Below are positions 31,714-41,200 of a DNA stretch of 53,118 bases, piece after piece (position 1 is the stretch's first letter; each line of letters begins with the position of its first letter). This DNA comes from JACQSR01 sp042577505. GTDB lineage: Archaea; Nanobdellota; Nanobdellia; Woesearchaeales; JACQSR01. The stretch covers positions 1 to 53,118 of the forward strand of contig JBHPEA010000004.1 of assembly GCA_042577505.1 (NCBI GenBank). The letters are read 5' to 3'. A program made the position numbers and the translations under genes. Under the pieces are notes generated by a model that worked only from the letters and a program-made list of their open reading frames with translations, ran no database searches and was not told the DNA's origin.

Positions 31714-33674
31714 TAAATATTGCTTTAGCCGGTAATCCCAATTGTGGAAAGACTTCTCTATTCAATAGTCTTACAGGTTTAAGGCAACATGTTGGAAATT
31801 GGCCAGGGAAGACAGTTGATAAGAAGGAAGGAAAATTAACATATAAAGGTAATAATATTAATATTGTTGATTTACCTGGAATATACAGTCTATCTGCTTA
31901 TTCTATGGAAGAATTAATTGCCCGTGATTTTATAATTGACGAAAAACCTGATGTTGTATTAAACGTCGTAGATGCTACTAATCTTGAGAGGAATCTATAT
32001 TTGACTATACAGTTGATAGAGATGGGTGCTAATGTTATAGTTGCACTTAATATGAATAAATATGCGAAGGAAAAAGGTCATAAAATAAGTCATAAAGTTT
32101 TGTCCAAATTATTGGGTGTACCTGTAGTAAAAATTGAGGCTGTTGAAAAAATATCCAAAAGTGATTTACTAGATCTAATACTATTGGATTCGAGAAAAAA
32201 AACAAAGAATAAGATATCATATGGCTTTGAATTTGATAAACATATTCTTGATCTTGAAGAGGATCTTAAGAAAATTAATATCGATAATCCAAAGTGGATT
32301 GCGATCAAATTACTTGAAAAGGATAAGAAAGTAAAAGTCAATAACCAGAAGATTGTTGAAAAAAGTAGGAAAATAAGGAATCATTTGAAAGAAGGGCTCG
32401 GTCAAGGTGTTATTGCTTCATTAGCAGAAGCGAGGTATGCTTTTATCTCTGGTTTATTAAATGAGTCTCTTGAAAAAACGAAAATTGATAGAAAAACAAA
32501 GTCAGATATCGCTGATAGAATTATTACTAACAAGTATTTAGGGGTTCCAATTTTTTTAATTTCAATGTTGATTATGTTTTTTCTTGTTTTTGAATTTAGT
32601 CTTCCATTAATGGACTTAATAGATAAGGGATTTGGTTTGTTGGGTAATTATGTGATCACTTATTTTGGAGAGAGTTGGGTGTCTTCTCTGGTTGGCGATG
32701 GGATTATAGGAGGTATAGGCGCTGTATTGGTTTTTGTACCTCCGATTTTTTTATTGTTCTTTGCTCTATCGATATTAGGGGATTGTGGTTATATGGCAAG
32801 AATTGCTTATGTCATGGATAGGTTTATGCATAGGATTGGATTGCATGGGAAATCGTTTATTCCTATGGTGATGGGTTTTGGTTGTAATGTTCCTGCGATT
32901 ATGGCGACTCGGACATTGGAAAGTAGAAGAGATAGGATTTTAACAATGATGATAAATCCATTTATGTCTTGTAGCGCAAGGTTACCTGTGTATGTATTTT
33001 TTGCTGGAGCATTTTTTTCAGCTTATCAAGGACTTGTTGTTTTTTCCCTTTATTTGCTTGGAATAGTGGTTGCCGTTGTTTTAGGATTGATATTTAGAAA
33101 AACGATGTTCAAAGGACCTTCCGCTCCTTTCGTTATGGAACTCCCTCCCTATAGAATACCCACACTTAAAGGTGCATTAATTCATATGTGGGAGAACGGT
33201 TCACAATTTTTGAAAAAAGCTGGAACGATAATATTTGTGGCAGTTATTATTATATGGTCGTTGAGTAGTTTACCTTTGGGAGTCGAGTATGCATCTCAGG
33301 AGAGTTATATTGGACAGATTGGGAGTTTCATTTCCCCAGTTTTTGGTCCTTTGGGATTTGGAAATTGGCAAACAAGTGTTGCTTTGTTATCTGGCCTTGT
33401 TGCTAAAGAGGTTATTGTTGGAACCTTTGGAACACTTTTTGGTGGTGAAGAGACTGTGATTGATTCCTTACATGAGACATTTACACCACTCTCTGCATAC
33501 GCGTTTTTAGTTTTTGTTCTACTGTATATTCCATGTTTTGGTGTTATTGCGGTTATTAAGAAAGAGACACAATCTTGGAGATGGCCAATTTTTATCTCTG
33601 TATATACAGTTATAGTAGCTTGGATCGTGTCTTTTATAGTATATCAAGGTGGAATATATTTGGGCTTTAGCTAA
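31710..33674 (+). CDS. feoB: FeoB ferrous iron transporter with altered G4 motif
   Basis: 654 residues. The N-terminal G domain has G1 GNPNCGKTSLFN, G2 Thr in NWPGKTVDKKEG, and G3 DLPGIYSLS. G4 is Asn114-Met-Asn-Lys117 (NMNK) where the family has NxxD, so the Asp that selects guanine is Lys. The membrane part includes the Gate-motif regions GCGNCPAIM-like (GFGCNVPAIMATRTLESRRD), NPFMSCSARLPVYVFF and ALLSGLVAKEVIVGTFGTLF. Imports Fe(II). Third gene of the dtxR-feoA-feoB operon; its last 4 nt overlap the end of the convergent gene. Confidence 0.95.
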   Translation: MINIALAGNPNCGKTSLFNSLTGLRQHVGNWPGKTVDKKEGKLTYKGNNINIVDLPGIYSLSAYSMEELIARDFIIDEKPDVVLNVVDATNLERNLYLTIQLIEMGANVIVALNMNKYAKEKGHKISHKVLSKLLGVPVVKIEAVEKISKSDLLDLILLDSRKKTKNKISYGFEFDKHILDLEEDLKKINIDNPKWIAIKLLEKDKKVKVNNQKIVEKSRKIRNHLKEGLGQGVIASLAEARYAFISGLLNESLEKTKIDRKTKSDIADRIITNKYLGVPIFLISMLIMFFLVFEFSLPLMDLIDKGFGLLGNYVITYFGESWVSSLVGDGIIGGIGAVLVFVPPIFLLFFALSILGDCGYMARIAYVMDRFMHRIGLHGKSFIPMVMGFGCNVPAIMATRTLESRRDRILTMMINPFMSCSARLPVYVFFAGAFFSAYQGLVVFSLYLLGIVVAVVLGLIFRKTMFKGPSAPFVMELPPYRIPTLKGALIHMWENGSQFLKKAGTIIFVAVIIIWSLSSLPLGVEYASQESYIGQIGSFISPVFGPLGFGNWQTSVALLSGLVAKEVIVGTFGTLFGGEETVIDSLHETFTPLSAYAFLVFVLLYIPCFGVIAVIKKETQSWRWPIFISVYTVIVAWIVSFIVYQGGIYLGFS

Positions 33675-35104
33675 ACTTCTTCACACTCATCAATATCTAG
33701 ATCGTCGTCTTCATAGCGCCCATTCATCCAATCGTTAAGAAGATCTTCTAAATCGTCATATTCAAAGTTACAAGATACTTCATCTCCTTCTACTGCTTGA
33801 GCGTCTTCTTCCATATCTGCTTCTTCTTGATCTATTTCTGCCTGTGTAGAACCATTATCTAATTTTTCTTGTATCAAATCATCCGAGAATTCAAGTTTAA
33901 CGTTGATGATTTCGTGTTCAAAAGCACAGTATATAGTATCATTGCCTTTTATTTCCATTGAGTATTTTTTCTCAGTGATTATTCCGTCTTCCTCTTCGAT
34001 TACTGTATTTGTTAATGTTGCTTTTGCACACACTTCTGAAGCTTCCACGAAACATTCGAATTTAGGCATATCATCATCTTCCTCTAGGTCTTGGATATTT
34101 TTACCACAATCGATTGTTGTTTTTGGACAATCATCATCATTAACATAATTGCAATCTGACGGGCAAAACCCATCATCATCTTTGCATTCCTCAACACCTG
34201 TGTGTTGGCATTTCTTTGGTGTTCCAACGCAGTAATCATCCGTTGTGTCATCGTTATCATCACAATCTGAATGGTCTTCGCATTCGTTAATTATTTCGTT
34301 TGTACATTTAGATGAGGGGGATCCAGCATCAACGCATTTATCTGTTGTAGCTGCTTCATTATCATCACAATCTGAATCTTCGAAACAAGCATAAGTTAGT
34401 TTTTTAATCTTAAATGACGCACTATCACTTGATGAGTTTGTAAGTTCCAATGAGATATCTGCAATTGAATCGTCATCAATATCAATGTTTTTCTTATCGC
34501 CTTTCTTAATCGTTGTCTTTGTTCCTTCAATATCAACAATGACCGAAGTTGAGCTTGGTTCACTTATTGAGAGGGTATAGTCTTTTTTCTCAAATTCAAA
34601 AGATGCATCCATTTCTTTTGTTAATGAAAAAGGTGATGTGGTGGTTTTTAGTTTAACAAGCAGCTGAGATTCGCATTTTGATATTTTCTTTGATGGATCA
34701 ACGCAGGTTTCCTTGGTATCTGGATCATTATCATCGCAGCCAGAGTCGGAACAACATGTGTAATCATTACATATAAAATTCTCATAATACTGACATTCAC
34801 TACATGTTGGGTCTATGCAGGAATTATTTTCACATGTCTGCTCCCCTCTACAGCCAACATCGGTACAGCAAGTATCTTCAGTCTCCCCCCTTTCCACCTT
34901 GCCATTACCGCATTCTGCGTGAGTTATTAGAACATAAGCAGTTATCGAAATTGCAAGCACTGCAGCTACAATTACTACGATTAAAATGAATTTTGAAACA
35001 CCTGGTCCGTGTAAGTCAATTACGCGAGCATTGGGATTGGCTGAGGGATTTTCAGGATGAGAAGAATCTTCAACTTCACGCTCATATTCGTCATTTTCTT
35101 CCAT
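33671..35104 (-). CDS. Type II membrane protein with Cys/Asp-rich extracellular repeats
   Basis: 477 residues. A charged cytoplasmic start (about 1-40) and a single membrane helix (FILIVVIVAAVLAISITAYV) are followed by Cys-rich outside units: CGNGKVERGETEDTCC, CCSDSGCDDNDPDT, CFEDSDCDDNEAATTDKC and CEDHSDCDDNDDTTDDYC. These Asp/Cys units resemble those in the 1503-residue protein and could bind calcium. A beta-rich insert lies at about 145-235. The end is very acidic. TATA box (reverse of cctcttaataag, about 35125-35137) is about 28 nt upstream. Function unknown. Confidence 0.75.
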   Translation of the reverse strand: MEENDEYEREVEDSSHPENPSANPNARVIDLHGPGVSKFILIVVIVAAVLAISITAYVLITHAECGNGKVERGETEDTCCTDVGCRGEQTCENNSCIDPTCSECQYYENFICNDYTCCSDSGCDDNDPDTKETCVDPSKKISKCESQLLVKLKTTTSPFSLTKEMDASFEFEKKDYTLSISEPSSTSVIVDIEGTKTTIKKGDKKNIDIDDDSIADISLELTNSSSDSASFKIKKLTYACFEDSDCDDNEAATTDKCVDAGSPSSKCTNEIINECEDHSDCDDNDDTTDDYCVGTPKKCQHTGVEECKDDDGFCPSDCNYVNDDDCPKTTIDCGKNIQDLEEDDDMPKFECFVEASEVCAKATLTNTVIEEEDGIITEKKYSMEIKGNDTIYCAFEHEIINVKLEFSDDLIQEKLDNGSTQAEIDQEEADMEEDAQAVEGDEVSCNFEYDDLEDLLNDWMNGRYEDDDLDIDECEEV

Positions 35105-35145
35105 TTTTTTGGAATAAGAACACTACCTCTTAATAAGTTTTATTG

Positions 35146-35538
35146 TTAATCTAGGAAGATGAACCCTGTAGAAGGTTCTTCAAGTCTTTCTTCTAAAATA
35201 AGTTTTTCTGGGTCTCCTGGTACTCCTTCATGAAATTCTATAGTACACTCAGAATCAGATATTAAAGTAGGTAATCCTCCATATGTACCCCATAAATATC
35301 TTGCATAATCTCTAAGATTCGTAAAATCATCAAGTTCTTTTTGTCCAGCAATAACTGCTGTGCCTTTAGGATCCCCCTGAATATGTTCTAATCTTTCTTG
35401 GTGGAAATCAGAAGGTAATTTTTGAGAAATATCTAAAATATGATAACTTTGGTAGGGCCGAACATTAGCTGGATGTTCTACTTTAACCATAGTTGCATAA
35501 AATGCTCCTTGTTGAGATTGGCTTGGTTCAGATGTCAT
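35146..35538 (-). CDS. Uncharacterised 130-residue soluble protein
   Basis: No family recognised. The N-terminus is polar (MTSEPSQSQQGAFYATMVKV), the body looks globular alpha/beta (YQSYHILDISQKLPSDFHQE, RDYARYLWGTYGGLPTLISD), and the end is acidic (LEERLEEPSTGFIFLD). No Cys pairs, signal peptide or membrane segment. A TATA-like stretch (reverse of aattaataaatttaac, 35558-35573) lies about 26 nt upstream of the ATG, supporting a real gene divergent from the ribosomal cluster. Confidence 0.6.
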   Translation of the reverse strand: MTSEPSQSQQGAFYATMVKVEHPANVRPYQSYHILDISQKLPSDFHQERLEHIQGDPKGTAVIAGQKELDDFTNLRDYARYLWGTYGGLPTLISDSECTIEFHEGVPGDPEKLILEERLEEPSTGFIFLD

Positions 35539-35582
35539 CCTAGTAAGAAATCTGAGGTAATTAATAAATTTAACTTAGAAAC

Positions 35583-35592
35583 CTTTAAAAAT
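35583..35592 (+). promoter_or_regulatory. TATA box of the L7Ae-S28e-L24e-Ndk operon
   Basis: ctttaaaaat; transcription should start near 35613, giving a leader of about 65 nt, unlike the leaderless genes around it. Confidence 0.5.
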
Positions 35593-35612
35593 GGATCAAA
35601 TTTTCTACGTGT

Positions 35613-35679
35613 TACCAATGAATGATGATGGCTTAGGCCAGAAGGAGGGGTTGATTCTAACCCAGAAGGTGAGTAAAAA
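35613..35679 (+). promoter_or_regulatory. Structured 5' leader of the L7Ae operon, possible autoregulatory site
   Basis: The leader holds a box-C-like atgatga (35622-35628), a hairpin gggtt-gattct-aaccc (35648-35663), two copies of ccagaagg (35638-35645 and 35662-35669), and the Shine-Dalgarno ggtgag at 35668-35673. L7Ae binds kink-turns, including box C/D RNAs, and in some archaea represses its own mRNA; here a kink-turn is suggested but not shown. Confidence 0.4.
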
Positions 35680-36009
35680 ATGGCAGATGATTCGAAAGCA
35701 TATGAAGCAATTGAGATAGCTAAGGCTACTGGGAAATTAAAGAAAGGTACTAATGAAGTGACAAAAGCACTTGAAAGAGCTAGTGCAAAATTAGTTGTTT
35801 ATGCAGCAGATGTTACTCCAAAAGAAGTTGTTATGCATCTTCCAATATTAGCAAAGGAAAAAGGTATTACATGTATCGAAGTTCCTTCGAAGGAAGAATT
35901 AGGAGCAGCAGCTGGTATTGAAGTTGGAACAAGCGCAGTAGCAATTGTACAAGAAGGAGATGCTAAAGCTATAATTAAGCAATTGAGCGGAAATGAAGGA
36001 GCAAAGTAG
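35680..36009 (+). CDS. rpl7ae: 50S ribosomal protein L7Ae
   Basis: 109 residues (usual about 120). Kink-turn binding protein of the large ribosomal subunit, box C/D and H/ACA RNPs and archaeal RNase P. Seen: YEAIEIAKATGKLKKGTNEV (the GKLKKGTNEVTKA RNA-binding loop), KLVVYAADVTPKEVVMHLP, and GAAAGIEVGTSAVAIV (the conserved Leu/Val loop). First gene of the cluster L7Ae-S28e-L24e-Ndk, a common archaeal order. Uses a GGTGAG ribosome site 6 nt before the ATG. Confidence 0.96.
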   Translation: MADDSKAYEAIEIAKATGKLKKGTNEVTKALERASAKLVVYAADVTPKEVVMHLPILAKEKGITCIEVPSKEELGAAAGIEVGTSAVAIVQEGDAKAIIKQLSGNEGAK

Positions 36010-36280
36010 AAGACCTCGGAGACAGGAAGATACCGCAGCAAAAGGTACTGTTTCATTTTCTGAGGCAGTTCCAGCCAATGTGGAAGAGATTATTGGCAGG
36101 ACTGGATCAAGAGGAGAAGCAATTCAAGTTAGATGCAGAGTTCTTGATGGAAGAGATAAAAACAAAGTAATGAGAAGGAATGTTAGAGGACCTGTTCAAG
36201 TTGGCGATGTATTAATGTTAAGAGAGACAGAAATTGAAGCAAGACAGTTGAACAAAGCTGGCAGGGGTAAAATAGGATAG
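35993..36280 (+). CDS. rps28e: 30S ribosomal protein S28e with N-terminal extension
   Basis: 95 residues; the core EEIIGRTGSRGEAIQVRCRV, MRRNVRGPVQVGDVLMLRET and EIEARQL is clearly S28e. Archaeal S28e is usually about 70 residues; here some 25 extra basic/polar residues (MKEQSRRPRRQEDTAAKGTV) come first because the ATG lies 17 nt inside the L7Ae gene. No other in-frame start lies closer to the core, so the extension appears real. Confidence 0.93.
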   Translation: MKEQSRRPRRQEDTAAKGTVSFSEAVPANVEEIIGRTGSRGEAIQVRCRVLDGRDKNKVMRRNVRGPVQVGDVLMLRETEIEARQLNKAGRGKIG

Positions 36281-36281
36281 A

Positions 36282-36452
36282 ATGGCAAAGTGCACTTTTT
36301 GTGGAAATGTAATAGAATCGGGCACTGGCAAGGTTTTCGTTCTTAAAGAAGGAAAAGCTTTGTATTTTTGTTCTTCAAAATGTGAAAAAAATCAACTTAA
36401 ATTAGGTAGAAAGGCTATTACAACAAGGTGGTCAACGAGGTTCATTAAGTAA
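36282..36452 (+). CDS. rpl24e: 50S ribosomal protein L24e
   Basis: 56 residues: MAKCTFCGNVIESGTGKVFV, then KEGKALYFCSSKCEKNQLKL and GRKAITTRWSTRFIK. The CxxC...CxxxC zinc ribbon and the length match archaeal L24e. Starts 1 nt after the S28e stop and ends 1 nt before ndk. Confidence 0.95.
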   Translation: MAKCTFCGNVIESGTGKVFVLKEGKALYFCSSKCEKNQLKLGRKAITTRWSTRFIK

Positions 36453-36453
36453 A

Positions 36454-36906
36454 ATGGCAGTCGAAAAATGTTTAGTAGTAATAAAGCCTGATGGTATGGC
36501 AAAAGGATTGCATGGTGATGTGATTAAGGAACTTTCTACAACAGATTTGCAAGTTGTCGGTGCTAAGGTAATCAAGGTTACAAAAGAGTTAGCTGAAGAA
36601 CATTATCAACATTTGAAAGATAAAGAATTTTTTAACGATCTTATTAAGTATATCATGGGTGAGTATCATGGTGTTCCTCATTTGCTTGCATTAGTATATA
36701 AGGGTGAAGATGCAACTGCAAAGATAAGATCTATTTGTGGAGCAACACATCCTGAAGAAGCTGAACCAAGATCTATTCGAGGAAAGTTTGGAAGAATTCA
36801 TTCAAAAACTGGTCAGTTTGAGAATGTAGTTCATGCATCAGAGAACGGTTCCGAAGGAGAGCGTGAAGTTAAACTTTGGTTCAAAGACGAAGAGATTGTT
36901 TCTTAA
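36454..36906 (+). CDS. ndk: Nucleoside-diphosphate kinase
   Basis: 150 residues. Balances NTP and dNTP pools by phosphate transfer through a His. Seen: CLVVIKPDGMAKGLHGDVIK (KPDG loop), RSIRGKFG and NVVHASENGSEGEREVKLWF, in which VHAS holds the phospho-accepting His. Last gene of the ribosomal cluster; its stop codon abuts that of the convergent hisS with no spacer. Confidence 0.96.
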   Translation: MAVEKCLVVIKPDGMAKGLHGDVIKELSTTDLQVVGAKVIKVTKELAEEHYQHLKDKEFFNDLIKYIMGEYHGVPHLLALVYKGEDATAKIRSICGATHPEEAEPRSIRGKFGRIHSKTGQFENVVHASENGSEGEREVKLWFKDEEIVS

Positions 36907-38178
36907 TTATTTTAATTTCTTAACAACTTGATCAATTGGTAAAGACTCTTCTTTTCCAGATTTCATATCTCTTAGAGTTAGTTTTCCATTTTCGATTTCT
37001 TTTTTTCCTATAAAGATGACGTAAGGTATGTTTAATGTGTTAGCGTAATCGAGGTTTTTACTTGGTCCTCTTTCTGAAAGATCAATATCTGCAGGAATTC
37101 CTTCTTTTCTTAAAATGTCTAAAGTTTTAAGTGAAATGTCTACTGTTTTGATTGGGATAATGTATACTTTTGTAACGACTTTTTTTGTTGGTTTTTCTGA
37201 TTCCAAGATTACATCGTATATTCTGTCTAATCCAAAACTAATTCCAGTAGCTGGGTAGTCTCCACGCCCTAACAATGATCCAATCATATTGTCATACCTT
37301 CCACCAGCACAGATTGAACTTGTTATAGATCCTTGTTTTGCTTTTACTTCGAAGACTGTTCCAGTGTAGTAGGATAAACCTCTTGCCAATGCTGGATCAA
37401 ATGTAACTTCTATGTCTAAGATGTTTAAGTATTTGAGAAGATCTTCAATTTCTTTTAGTCCTTCGCTATTCTTTAGAATTTTCTTGAATTTTTCTACTTT
37501 TTCATCATTGAAACCTTCTACCGTTATGGTTTCCATAACTTTCTTGATTGTTTTTTCTGGGATTTTCTTTTGCTTGAGTTCTTTTTCTACTTCTTTCTCT
37601 CCAAATTTTTCTAGCTTGTCGATTGAAAGAATGACTGTATCGTTTTGTTCTTTTTTAACGCCGCAATGATGGAGTATTTCGTTTAGGAATTTTCTGTTAT
37701 TGAATTTTATTTCTACTTTGATATCTAATCTATCAAAAGCTTCGGAAGCTATCGAAAGAAGCTCAGTTTCTGCAAGGACAGATTTTGCTCCAATTATATC
37801 TACATCGCATTGCATAAACTGTCTGTATCTAGCTTGACTAACAGGACCATCTCTAAGAACATTCCCTAATTGGTAAAGTTTTGCAGGCATTTTCATTTGT
37901 TGGTTCATTCCAATGAACCTTGATAATGGAACTGTTAAATCGTACCTGATTCCCAACTCTCTTTTGCCTTGGTCTTTGAATTTGAATGTTTCCTTTAGAA
38001 TTTCTTCTCCACCAGTGTATTTTGATGAGAGAATGTCAAAACGTTCAATTAGGGGGGTTTCAAAAGGTGAAAATCCATAGAGTTCGAATACCTTAACAAT
38101 GGTTTCTTGAATATTATTACGTATTAGTTTTTCTTTTGGGAGAAAATCTCTTGTTCCACGTGCATTTAATAGGTCCAT
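36907..38178 (-). CDS. hisS: Histidine-tRNA ligase
   Basis: 423 residues, class II synthetase charging tRNA-His. Seen: NARGTRDFLPKEKLIRNNIQ, motif 1 region GFSPFETPLIE, motif 2 LRDGPVSQARYRQFMQCDVD, ARGLSYYTGTVFEV (the His-binding YYTG), CAGGRYD and motif 3 GISFGLDRIYDVI. The end is an anticodon-binding domain (KVYIIPIKTVDISLKTLDIL). A TATA box (reverse of about 38199-38209, GATTTATAAAA) lies about 26 nt upstream, inside the 3' end of the neighbouring gene. Confidence 0.96.
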   Translation of the reverse strand: MDLLNARGTRDFLPKEKLIRNNIQETIVKVFELYGFSPFETPLIERFDILSSKYTGGEEILKETFKFKDQGKRELGIRYDLTVPLSRFIGMNQQMKMPAKLYQLGNVLRDGPVSQARYRQFMQCDVDIIGAKSVLAETELLSIASEAFDRLDIKVEIKFNNRKFLNEILHHCGVKKEQNDTVILSIDKLEKFGEKEVEKELKQKKIPEKTIKKVMETITVEGFNDEKVEKFKKILKNSEGLKEIEDLLKYLNILDIEVTFDPALARGLSYYTGTVFEVKAKQGSITSSICAGGRYDNMIGSLLGRGDYPATGISFGLDRIYDVILESEKPTKKVVTKVYIIPIKTVDISLKTLDILRKEGIPADIDLSERGPSKNLDYANTLNIPYVIFIGKKEIENGKLTLRDMKSGKEESLPIDQVVKKLK

Positions 38179-38198
38179 TTTTTATAAGAAGGTTTTGT

Positions 38199-38209
38199 CT
38201 TTTATAAAT
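38199..38209 (-). promoter_or_regulatory. TATA box for hisS
   Basis: Reverse strand reads GATTTATAAAA, about 26 nt upstream of the hisS ATG at 38178. Confidence 0.5.
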
Positions 38210-38210
38210 C

Positions 38211-41200
38211 TTAATACTCACACAATCCTTCAGCACAGATCTCGATCATAAAAATCTTATTTGGATGGAGACTGTCATCAAAATTAATAAAGAGTGCACC
38301 ATCCTTGTAATCACACTTACCTTGTTCCATCGCGTTTAAATTAAAATTTAGTTTTTTGCAGATCAAGTCTGGAACACGGTTATTAATAATTATTTCTGCA
38401 TCAATATTAGCCACATTTATAGGAAGGTCTCCTTTGTCATTTAACTGGAACTTGATAAAGTCAAAATCGTTATCTGTTCCTGGTAAATCATCATTGGTAT
38501 TCTTTTTATTATCATTTCCAAATTTCATAGGTTTAAATGCTAGGTTTGAATTACTATTAATGCCTTTACTCATAATTGATAATAGTAAATGTTTTGAATT
38601 TTCTAAAGATCTATCATCTAATGATACTATAGAAAAAGTATGAAATTGGTCATTAAATCCAAAATTAGGTTGAACTGTATCAGTTTGCAATGTGTATTTT
38701 AAACCAGTATTATCTACCACTAGATTAGTAATCTCGACAACAGGGTTATTTGATGGAATTTTAATTGAATTATTACTTAGTCTCGTTATACTAATTATTT
38801 CGTCCCTAACTACTCTGTATTCTCCATTCTTCCAAGAATAATCAATACCGCTCGGATTATTAATTCTATTTTTCTGAGATAACTGATTTGAATTTATTGT
38901 TTTCCCCTGTATTTGACATCCCTTTTTTGGGCAGTTTTGTTTTTCAATTGTTCCATCATTGAATTCATATGTAAGACCATAAGCATACCTTGTTCCTGAA
39001 TTTGAAAAGTCTGAATAATCTGCGATCCCTGCAAAATCCCTATTATCAAGATTAAAATAATAATTAGTTCCCATCTTGATATTTGCGGTTGAAGATGAGG
39101 CAGGGACATATGAACTTTTAAAGATCTCGCTTGCAATTTTTGAACTTGACATAAAGACCTGATCATTCCTGATTACAGTCCCCTGGAAACCTCCAAACTC
39201 GCTATTATACTCTAATTTTTTAGCAGGATGCTTTGGAGTCCCCCATAAAAACCAGAATATACCATCAAAATCCATAAATGATAGATGAGATGCAATTTGG
39301 ATTGGATAATCAGCATAATACATTTGAAATGGTTTAAAATAATTGCCTTCGTAAATAATCGCGGGTTTTCCTTTGATCTTGTCTCCGAGTAGTGTTGGAG
39401 ATTTTTTTATGGGCGCTTCAAATGGACGTAATGGATTTGAAGGTGAAGTATCTAGATTTTGATTAAAAAAGCCTAAATAATACATGTGAGTTGAGAAGAC
39501 TTCTCCTTTTGAATCTGCATACATTCTCCAGGGAGGTGAATGGTGGTCTCCACCTGTGTTGAATATTATTGGTACTTTTACACCTTCATCTCTTGCCAAT
39601 CTTACTACTTTTTTATTATAAGATGTGAAAGTATCAGTAATAAAATTCAAATAGTCTTTTTGTCTTCTTTCATTATCAAACATATATTCATCTTTTTTCT
39701 GTCTGAAAAAGGGTCCTAATTTTACAGTTCGCGAATTAAGTTTCTCATCGCTAGCTAAAGAGTTTTTCCAAGCATCTTTGAGGTTTCTATTATTTTGGTA
39801 TTTTTTTGACAACCATAAGTTCCATTTTATTCTTAGTTCCTCAACAAAAAAAGGATTCTTTCTTAATTGAGCATTATAAAAATTATTTAATGTGAAGTAT
39901 CTAACGAATAGATTCTCATTTGAAATTTCCCATATGGCTATGTTGGGGTCATCAGCTAATCTTTTATTAGGGGGGTATATGTTTCTATGATTCAACATAT
40001 TCCTTACGTAATCCAAATGTAATTTTTGTAATCTATCATCAATATAAACCAAAGCTACCTGAGTAAATATATCCTCTTCTATTTTTTCAATAGCAGCCTT
40101 CCAATCATTTAAATTTCCATAATATTGATCTCCTGTGAGACCTAAACCATCTTCTTTGACAAAAGGAACATGTCTTCTTTCCATATTAAGAACGACAAGT
40201 AAATCATTATCTGAAATAGCGCTAAGGTAGTAATCAAAATTTTCTGGGAGACTGCAGCTACTCGGGTTATTATCTGAGCAAGATGAATATTTGCCATCAA
40301 GTAATTTTTTTGTATCTGATCTTGTGCTTATTGTAAAAGAACCAGGTAGTGAACAAAATCCATTTTGACAGGACCCATAATCTGAATAAGAAGCAATATT
40401 TGCAATTTTTTGTGGGTTTTTTTCTTTTTTATCAATAATGAAAAAATCTGGTGTCCACGATCTTAGCGCGTTAAATCCTAAGTTTTTTGCATAATGTAAC
40501 TCGTAATCAATTTGATTATGGGTTCCTCCTTTAATGTGGTGTTCGTTGACCCCCCATAATTTTATACGTTCTCCATTTCTAAATAAATGGCCATCTTCTA
40601 TATAAACGAAACCTTCTGAGTTTTCTATGTAAGGATATTCAAGATAGCCAAAAGTCTTTCTCATTAAAGTGGCCATCGATTCTCTGGTCACTGGTCTATC
40701 AGGACAAAAACTATTAGCATTGCATCCTTCAATAATATTTCTTCTACTTGATTCTTCAATCCAAGGAAATGCCCAATGATCAGTAGGTACATCATTATAT
40801 GACCTGGATCTTGCACTAGGTGGTGAATAATTAGATCCCTCGATAGCCCTTAGTAAAAAAATTGCCATCTGGCTCCTGGTTACTTTTGAACTTGGACAAA
40901 AGTTGTTTTCGTCACAACCTTGAGTAATGCCTAAGTTGGAGAATTCCTCAATCCAAGGTGCTGCCCAGTGATTTACAGGAACATCATTAAAAATATCTCC
41001 AGATGCAGGTAGGGGTAGATAATCCTTGCCTTTTAAAGCTCTCAATAAAAAAATTGCAAGTTGGTCTCGAGTTAGTTCTTTGTTTTTACAAAATTTATTT
41101 GAACTGCACCCTTTTGTAATTCCTTTCTCACACAACCACATTATGTCATCATATGTGTTGTCTTGTAGATTAATGTCATTGAAATCACAATTAGCTGCTT

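Noticed and set aside
35613..35679. Independent C/D box sRNA gene in the L7Ae leader
   Set aside because: A box C match is present but no CTGA D box or D'/C' pair at the right spacing; better explained as part of the mRNA leader.
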